This document shows, in pieces, positions 57,884-64,000 of a stretch of DNA of 64,000 nucleotides (position 1 is the first letter of the stretch; each line of letters opens with the position of its first letter). The stretch comes from Nannobrachium achirus. Its lineage: Eukaryota; Chordata; Actinopteri; Myctophiformes; Myctophidae. Position numbers and translations under genes: made by a program. The DNA lies in assembly GCA_963921795.1 (NCBI GenBank), contig OY997653.1:5325104-5389103 (forward strand), in the 5' to 3' direction. The notes beneath the pieces were generated by a model, which did not search any database, had not been told where the DNA came from, and saw only the letters and a program-made list of their open reading frames with translations.

Positions 57884-58032
57884 CCCCCACCCCCCCTCAA
57901 ATTAATATTACCAGGAACTACACATATGGTGCATGATCTAGGCATGGGCGTGCACGATCCGTGCACTAAAAATGTATCCTTGCACTAGATATTTAGGAAC
58001 ATGGCATCCTGGTACTTGGCGGCCATCTTGAA

Positions 58033-58440
58033 AAGGCAATGAATGAGTTAAGTGAAGGTACTGTACAAAAGTATTGGTATGAAAATATACTTGAAGTAGA
58101 AATGAGAAAGAACTCATTATGCTGAATGTCCCGTTTCACAAGTTTTCAAATGTTTAAAATGTATAAAAAAAACAATCGTGAAAATAGCAGATCTACAAGC
58201 TCCGACACATTGTGAGCTTATAGATCGGCTATTTTCAAAATGGCCCAAAATATATATATTTATAGTACTGTATATTACTGAAGTGGTTAAAGTACGTTTT
58301 GTAATAATAATCAAAATCGACAAAGTAACTAACTAAAGTTTTCAAATAATTGTAGTGGAGTAAAAAATATAATATTGCCTCCGAGACTCCAGTAAGTAAG
58401 TAAAAGTCCCTCAAAATTGTACTTAAGCGTACATAGTTTA
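58033..58440 (-). mobile_element. Family E Tol2-like element, degraded
   Basis: 'AAGGTACTGTACAAAAGTA' to 'AAAATTGTACTTAAGCGTAC', with the hairpin at about 58179-58240 (centre CTCCGACACATTGTGAG). Termini eroded. Confidence 0.6.
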
Positions 58441-58607
58441 CTTCATGGCCCTGTTTCTCTCGACTGTGATCTACTGAGAATTGAACTGACTGAGATACGT
58501 CATGGAGCGGTCACCACCGTGACGCACTACTTAAAGGAATATCAGCGAACACATGTTGCATAGAGGGAGAGAACCCAGTGAAAGCTCCGTCATCACACCG
58601 TGTACAT

Positions 58608-59093
58608 CAGGGTTCCCCAATTAGTTTTCCCCAATGGCCGAATGATGTCTAGGGTACCAAGCCGAGGGTCACAACATTGCAGGGGGCGACGGTGGCGTTC
58701 TGGCTACTCCAGCGACAGTTCAGATATCGTCATTGTCGGGTGAAAATCTCGTATGTCCAAAACCGTTCGTTTTGCATTTATCATTTTAAAAATGATTTAA
58801 ACTAGTGAAAACAGCCGATCTACAAGCACACAACGCCTCACGATGCGAGGTGTTGTGTGCTTGTAGATCTGTTGTTTTCACTACTTTTGTCCGACGGCCT
58901 TGTATGATGAAGCAGGGCTTTACTTTGCGAAAGAACGTACAAATTTGGAGATACGAGCTTTCCACTCGACAACGACGATATACTAGTGTTGTTGCTGCTC
59001 TTATACCACCATTATTACTGGGGTTGATGGGGGCCAGACAGTAGCACCCTGCGGGCCGCAAATGGCCCGCGGGCCGCTTATTGTGGAACCCTG
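58608..59093. mobile_element. Family L hAT-like element, copy 2, with family D inside
   Basis: Ends CAGGGTTCCCCAATTAG and TTATTGTGGAACCCTG. Perfect 8-bp duplication GTGTACAT (58600-58607 and 59094-59101). The family D unit at about 58725-58983 has a complete hairpin (58800-58882). Same architecture as the copy at 30227-30622. Confidence 0.85.
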
Positions 59094-59327
59094 GTGTACA
59101 TGAACAGAACAGTTCCCATCCAGAGAACAGACAGCCCTGTTCAGACAGAGCCACACAGAGAGTTGTTCAGCTCATGAATGGTCTTTGGAGCAAAAGAAAC
59201 TGGAGGAGAACAGAACAGCAGAGACAGAACGGAGAGGAGACTCCAGGGTAAATGTACCGTGGAGACGAGAGGCGACATCATTACAATACACAATGCAGTC
59301 AGAGGGGTGGCAGAGTCTTAACCCATT

Positions 59328-59879
59328 TACGCCTAACATTATTTAATGCTAGCAGATATACAAGCTCACAGCGTGGCACCGAGTGCCGCGCTGCGAGCTT
59401 GTAGACCTGCTATTCTTGGAAAAGTCGTGAAAATGTGTGCAAATCTTTGAATAGATGTATTTTTAAAGCGAACGTTTGTAACTCAAATTTTGCTTCTGGG
59501 TGGTCCCTGGAACTAAATATTTTGAGATGGTGGGTCCGTGGCCAAATACATGTGATTTTGGGGGTCCTTCACATGAAAAAGTTTGAGAACCACTGACATA
59601 GTAGTCTCTCAAGAACAGACAAACTGAGCTCCAGTTAAGTGAAAAGGACCTTTTCTTTGACGATGGCTGGCCAGATTGCTGACATAGAAACATAGGTTTT
59701 TCAAAAAACCTTAGAAGGATTCAAAAGACACTTATAGAATCGGGTCAAAATTCTAATTTTCACGATTTTTCAAAAATAGCAGATCTACAAGCTCGAGCTT
59801 GTATATCTGCTATTTTTCAATAGTTAAAGCATAAAATAATGATACACAATAATGTGTACGCGTTCTGAATGGGTTTTAA
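59328..59879 (+). mobile_element. Family S element, copy 3
   Basis: TTAACCCATTTACGCC at the left, CGTTCTGAATGGG and then TTAA (59876-59879) at the right. Hairpins at about 59345-59420 and 59770-59822; the second has lost its GC centre. Confidence 0.7.
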
Positions 59880-59969
59880 TGTCCCATTTCTCAGTAATAA
59901 CTGTTGTTCCTTGACACCCTTTCCTGGGGACAGAACTTAATGGATTCACTGCAGGCTTCTACTTTCAGG

Positions 59970-60375
59970 GGTTGACACTAAGGGTCTCAGAGGCACTTGT
60001 CCATCAGGCAAGTACAGGTCATGTTCTACTTACACAAAGGTAATGCCCACTTGCCCGAAAAGTAAATCTAATCGTCCATTGTAAAATTATAGGTAATATT
60101 TTAATTACCGTTCAATTTATTGTTTTGTTTTATCCAAATACCTACATAGCTATGAGTGAATATGACTATGGGTTCACATTTATATTTTTTAAGTGTAGCA
60201 ACAGTAAAAACAGCACATTATAGGTAAACAGTGCTCTTATTTTACATTTCCACAGACCAGAAGACATGCAGATAGACAGATATCTGGTGTTGTGTTTGTA
60301 GACTGTTGCTCAAGAGTAAACTCCACCTGCCCGAAAGTTTTATTTACCTGCCGGGGGCAGGTGGACAAGCCTTAA
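59970..60375. mobile_element. hAT-like element, degraded
   Basis: 'GGGGTTGACACTAAGGG' and 'GCACTTGTCC' at the left, 'GGTGGACAAGCCTTAATG' at the right, with paired CACTTGCCCG / CACCTGCCCG. The outer tips are eroded. Confidence 0.45.
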
Positions 60376-60640
60376 TGCGTGTGCTTTCATAATCAGATCT
60401 GTGGTGGAAGGCCAGAGAACGGCCCAGATATGAATAGTTTCCATGGACTTCAATCTGTTGTGGTTTGACCAGTCAATGACCGAGTCAAACACCCCCAACA
60501 GAGGTGACTTGTGTTCAAAGACACAACGACCTCGACCCGGTTTAACAAGATTTTCAACGTGACACGAGAATACAGAAATGTAACTAGAAGCAGTGCTCTT
60601 CTGAGCACAGGTCTCCACCAGGCTGTGCGTCCTGGTGGTG

Positions 60641-61470
60641 CAATCCTGCAAACTTTGGAAGCTAATATTAGCCAATCAGGATGGCATATGAAATATCAGA
60701 CGGATCGGACTTGATCACATGACTATAGAGATACTGTGTACCGATTTGCGTGATTTTTGGATAAAATCTCAAGGAGTAATATCCAAAAATGTGTTTTACA
60801 TAAGTCGGCCGAAAGGTGGCGCTATAAAAGGCTTATGTGAAAAATGCAGGGCAAAGGTTTATCGTTAGCTTCTAGGGAGTGCGCTTGCAAAGTAAAGTTT
60901 GAAACTGATCGGTGGAGTTATAGGTAAAACCACAAATCGGCCTGTTATAGCGCCACCATGAGGCTGATTTCAAAAATGTTAAGTGGCATTTCTTCTTCGA
61001 CCTAGTGGGAACGTGTGTGCGCGATTTCATGATGATTGCACTTTGCGTTTGGGATTTGAGGCATTTTGTTCCAAACGGCTCAATCCTACAAACTTTGGAA
61101 GCCAATCTTAGCCAATCAGGATGGAATATGCAAAATCGGACAGATCCGTGTCGATCACATGACTGTGGAGATACTGCCTACCGATTTGTAGGATTTTTGG
61201 CCAAAATCTGTAAGAGTAGTGCACCAAAATGTGTTTTGCAAACATCGGCCACTAGGTGGCGCTAGAAAAGGCCCATTTGAAAAATTTAGGGCAGAGGTTC
61301 TAGATTGGCATCAAGGGAGTGTGTGTGCTCACTTTGGCAGCGTCCGGGCCAACGGCGACTGAGATTAGGTGCTCACAAACTGCGAGGACGCACGGACGGA
61401 CGGACGGACGCACGGACGGACGGACACACGGACGGAGGGGAAAACATACTCTCCCTCAGCCTTCGGCTGG
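60641..61470 (+). repeat. Dispersed repeat with 440-bp internal tandem unit
   Basis: 'CAATCCT(G/A)CAAACTTTGGAAG' begins units at 60641 and 61081. Each has 'TAGCCAATCAGGATGG', 'GATCACATGACT' and a 'GGTGGCGCTA' block. It ends in a GGAC/GCAC microsatellite (61388-61435) and CCTTCGGCTGGTGGAG. Related scraps lie near 43690-43800 and 44080. Confidence 0.6.
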
Positions 61471-61479
61471 TGGAGACAA

Positions 61480-62100
61480 TAATAATTATAACTTCATTTA
61501 CATAGTACCTTTCTAGAAATGAGCCACAAGGTGCTGCACAATAAGTGACAGGATAATAAAAACAAGCATTTTCAAAGAAAAACTAAGGAAAATAAGATGA
61601 TCTATCATAATTACAAGACATAACCATGCATTCAAGAAAAATAATTAAAACAACATAGGCAAAAAAAACAACCAAAGGGGTTATTTACAGGGATGCTTTT
61701 TGGAACATATAGGTTTTTAATAGTGTTTTGAAAAGAGTAAGGGAGTCAGTGAGGCGAATGCTCTCGGGTAGCGAATTCCAGAGGTTGGGAGCTTGGATGG
61801 TGAAGGCCCGATCACCCTTTGAAACATAATTTGCAAAAACGGACGTTTAGGAGCCCCTTGCCTGTGGCGTTTTTTTTTTACCAACTGTGTACTGACAGCT
61901 GAAAGGACAAATACAGATGGAGGCTGAAGGGCAAACAGACACTGAGGGAGGAGTGAGGTAGCAACATTAGTTATTCTCCTGCAACACTGCAAAAATGTGG
62001 AATGCATTCTGGCCTTGAAGGAGTGTAAATCCCTAGTTTCCTTTAAAACCGCTCTCTACAATTATTTAAAGGTGGCTGCAAATCGTATATAAAAGCAAAG
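61480..62100. repeat. Interspersed repeat remnant
   Basis: 'AAGGTGCTGCACAATAAGTG' on the left and 'GGTAGCGAATTCCAGAGG' / 'GAAGGCCCGATCACCC' on the right, phrases of a common fish repeat also hinted at around 31100-31200. Confidence 0.4.
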
Positions 62101-62140
62101 CCAAAGCCTACCCAACCCATTTTGGTTACATTTGTAAAAG

Positions 62141-62314
62141 CAGTGGTGTAAAGTAACCGTTTGGCAAATTATTTGAAAACTTCAGTTACTAGTTACTTTG
62201 TAGATTGGGGCAGCCTGGACCATGGCTTTTCCTCAGGATTCTCGGGTTGGGGCAGTAAATGAGCTAAGTAAAGGGTTTTTCTTTTGAGAACTTGTGTCTT
62301 TTTTTCCACCACTG
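62141..62314 (+). mobile_element. 174-bp Tol2-like MITE
   Basis: Ends CAGTGGTGTAAAGTAACC and TTTTTCCACCACTG. Perfect 8-bp duplication TGTAAAAG (62133-62140 and 62315-62322). Internally deleted relative to other E copies and without the hairpin. Confidence 0.85.
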
Positions 62315-62389
62315 TGTAAAAGCTAAAGCAACCCTGCAGAATGTCCAGTGTACCAGGGTGTATGTACTGTATGTCCTTAGACTCCTTAC

Positions 62390-62475
62390 CTCTCGTATAT
62401 GAGCTGGTCCTCCTCGGTAGGGAACACGTCCAGGTCTAGGCCGTAGGGCTCCCTGGTCTGCTGCTGCTGGAACTC
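62390..62475 (-). CDS. fig4: Internal coding exon, probable FIG4
   Basis: An 86-bp exon between acceptor CTCCCACTCTTCCAG and donor GAGAG/GTAAGG. It encodes EFQQQQTREPYGLDLDVFPT followed by EEDQLIYE, leaving two bases that complete an Arg codon with the exon at 40541. Upstream exons of this minus-strand gene would lie beyond 64000. The intron to the terminal exon is 21,848 bp, long for a fish, and is filled with transposons and the kelch retrogene. The FIG4 name is inferred from gene order with gpr6. Confidence 0.55.
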
Positions 62476-62579
62476 CTGGAAGAGTGGGAGCGGAGGAAGG
62501 GTTAGGCCTGTCAAGATTATTACATACTCTAATCATCTAATCGCAATTATTTGACATAATCCCATCAGAATTCAAATTC

Positions 62580-63140
62580 TGAGTTACTAGGGCCCAAGGT
62601 GTAGGGGCCTTAATTAAGTGTGCCTGCCATGCAATGGCAAAACACTTATTGTAATCCGCCATACTTCAACACCAAATTTTAACCACAAGTGGGGGGCGCT
62701 ATACTGAACATATACCCAAAAGCATTTCCACTTCGACAAATAGGGGGCACCACAAACGCGCAAAACGTAACCGTTTCATGCCAAAACGTGTTTTTCAGGG
62801 GGAACGACCCTCTCAAAACGAAACACTAACACCAACCGCTACACAAGGTTGCACAGACTTAGCGAGCTGCAGGCACACTTAAAATTTCTTAGAAATTTTC
62901 TTTTCTAGTTATGTTATACTTTAGCTATTGAAAAATAGCAGATATACAAGCTCACAGAACTGCGAGCTTGTAGATCTGCTATTTTTGAAAAGTCGTGAAA
63001 ATGTGTGCAAATCTTTAAATATATGTATTTTTTAAGCGAACATTTGTAACTAAAAATGTTGCTTCTGGGGGTCCCTGGAACTAAATATTTTGAGATGGGG
63101 GTCCGTGGCCAAATACATGTCCTTTTGGGGGTCCTGTATA
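62580..63140 (+). mobile_element. Family B element with nested TTAA element
   Basis: 'GAGTTACTAGGGCCCAAGG' on the left (tip lost), hairpin at about 62930-62995 with its GC centre deleted, 'GGGGGTCCGTGGCCAAATAC' on the right. Interrupted at 62618-62878. Confidence 0.6.
62618..62878. mobile_element. Family DD MITE (TTAA target)
   Basis: Inverted ends GTGTGCCTGCCATGC and GAGCTGCAGGCACAC, flanked by TTAA at 62614-62617 and 62879-62882. Non-coding, 261 bp. Confidence 0.75.
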
Positions 63141-63145
63141 CAGTA

Positions 63146-63600
63146 GAGTACATCCCTTTTATGCCCACATGGAGATCCCCGTCTGAACCAGCCACACAGA
63201 TATTGGCTGTCTTCCTCCATACATGGGCATTCCCATATGAAGTCCTGTTAGATATGGGCTATTGATGACATCAGGGATCTCCATATATGGGCATAAAAGG
63301 GATTCTGTTAGAGTGGTTCCCATGACATCACAACATACAATATATTGTATGCCCATACATGGAGATCCCTATTTGAACAAGCCACACAGATATGGACCAT
63401 GTGATATAAATCGATGACATCAGGGATCTTCATTTGGGCATAAAAGGGATTATGGGGAATACCCAAATATGGACTTTTACATAGGTGTTGTCACAGTGAT
63501 GCGTCAGGGGAACCACAGTGTCAGGCGTGACCTTCAGAGATACACGGATACGTGGACAAGATGTGCCGGTTTTCATAGTAAACTTGCGATCTATGGTCAC
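63146..63600. repeat. Tandem-like repeat related to family N
   Basis: 'GGAGATCCC', 'ATGGGCATAAAAGGGAT' and 'GATGACATCAGGGATCT' recur three to four times in both orientations. The right edge 'AACTTGCGATCTATGGTCAC' resembles the right edge of the 33.8 kb structure (AACTGCAACCTACGGTCGC). Confidence 0.5.
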
Positions 63601-63674
63601 AACAATCACTAAGTCTTTTTCGTGGTCCTGTTCAAAGTATTGAACCAGTATATTTCTACTTCATCACTACACGC

Positions 63675-64000
63675 TAGGGCATTCACGAATAGTGATTTTT
63701 ACTATTCGAATTATTCGACCTCAAAGTATTCGAATAGTCGAATATTCGACAGGACTGGCCAAACTGTCAAATATTAAGTAAGCAAGAGGCGAACATTGTG
63801 AAAATAGCCGATCTACATGCTCACAACGCCTCGCAACGCGAGGCGTTGTGAGCATGTAGATCTGCTATTTTCACAATATCTATCTGCGGAACCGAGTCAC
63901 ATTAAATGTAATACCTACAATTCCAAGTGCTTGTCAGGGTTCTTATGACTTCCTATCTTATCTAGTCAAGCTTTATAAACCATGAAGAAATATAATATAT
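63675..64000 (-). mobile_element. Family A element, copy 5, cut by the window end
   Basis: Starts TAGGGCATTCACGAATAG and carries a perfect-looking hairpin at about 63795-63881. 'GAAGTCATAAGAA'-type sequence near 63950 matches A copy 1. The right terminus is outside the window. Confidence 0.75.

Overview
The window looks like nuclear DNA from a ray-finned (teleost) fish. It is AT-rich and has many CA/GT, GA and GACA microsatellites, spliced exons, a tRNA-derived fish SINE, Tol2-like 'AGTACTTAAGTAC' elements and dozens of short non-autonomous DNA transposons. The species cannot be named from the sequence. All calls come from reading the sequence; no search was run.

Protein genes are few and all lie on the minus strand. 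(1) An intact rhodopsin-family receptor of the GPR3/6/12 group, best matching GPR6, is at 15815-16909, with a splice acceptor just upstream. (2) Two exons that join in frame (62390-62475, then the terminal exon 40364-40541) encode the C-terminus of a gene that I tentatively call FIG4, because FIG4 lies directly upstream of GPR6 on the same strand in vertebrates. (3) Inside the 21.8 kb intron between those exons is an intact, intronless 354-codon kelch gene (54372-55436) that looks like a retrocopy of KLHDC3. A CpG-rich island at 34540-35140 may be the start of an unrecognised plus-strand gene.

Most of the rest is mobile DNA. I label families by letter: A (ends TAGGGCATTCAC), B (CAGGGGCGTCACA), C (CAGGGGTCTTCAACG), D (palindromic, ends ATCGTCGTTGTCGGGTG), E (Tol2-like CAGTGGTG), H (TAGGGGTGTAACGATAC), K (CAGTGGCGTCAGTTC), L (CAGGGTTCCCCAA), Q (GGGTTTTCAAAGTGGG), R and T (CAGTG-TTCTCA types), and S, F, G and DD (TTAA-targeting). 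Many have readable 8-bp target-site duplications typical of hAT elements; others have TTAA or TA duplications. 0-5 kb: M, A, B, C, K and V copies. 5-12 kb: A, two tandem hATs, a 3.3 kb transposon with long inverted ends and a dead ORF, then K and B. 12-24 kb: C, D, E, M, T and H around gpr6. 24-34 kb: palindromes, a Tc1-type element, the R-L pair and a complex inverted structure. 34-40 kb: CpG island, B, and D with a hAT inside it. 40-64 kb: the fig4 intron with E, S, F, G, P, Q, L, SINE and LINE remnants and the kelch gene.

The most striking feature is a small palindrome, arms reading about AAAATAGC(A/C)GATCTACAAGC(T/A)CACAACGC, that occurs at about 45 places. It sits at the centre of at least six element families (A, B/S, C, D, E, K) whose ends and target duplications are otherwise unrelated, and it is absent from some sister copies. 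It behaves like a transferable hairpin core, and is my candidate for an undescribed system.
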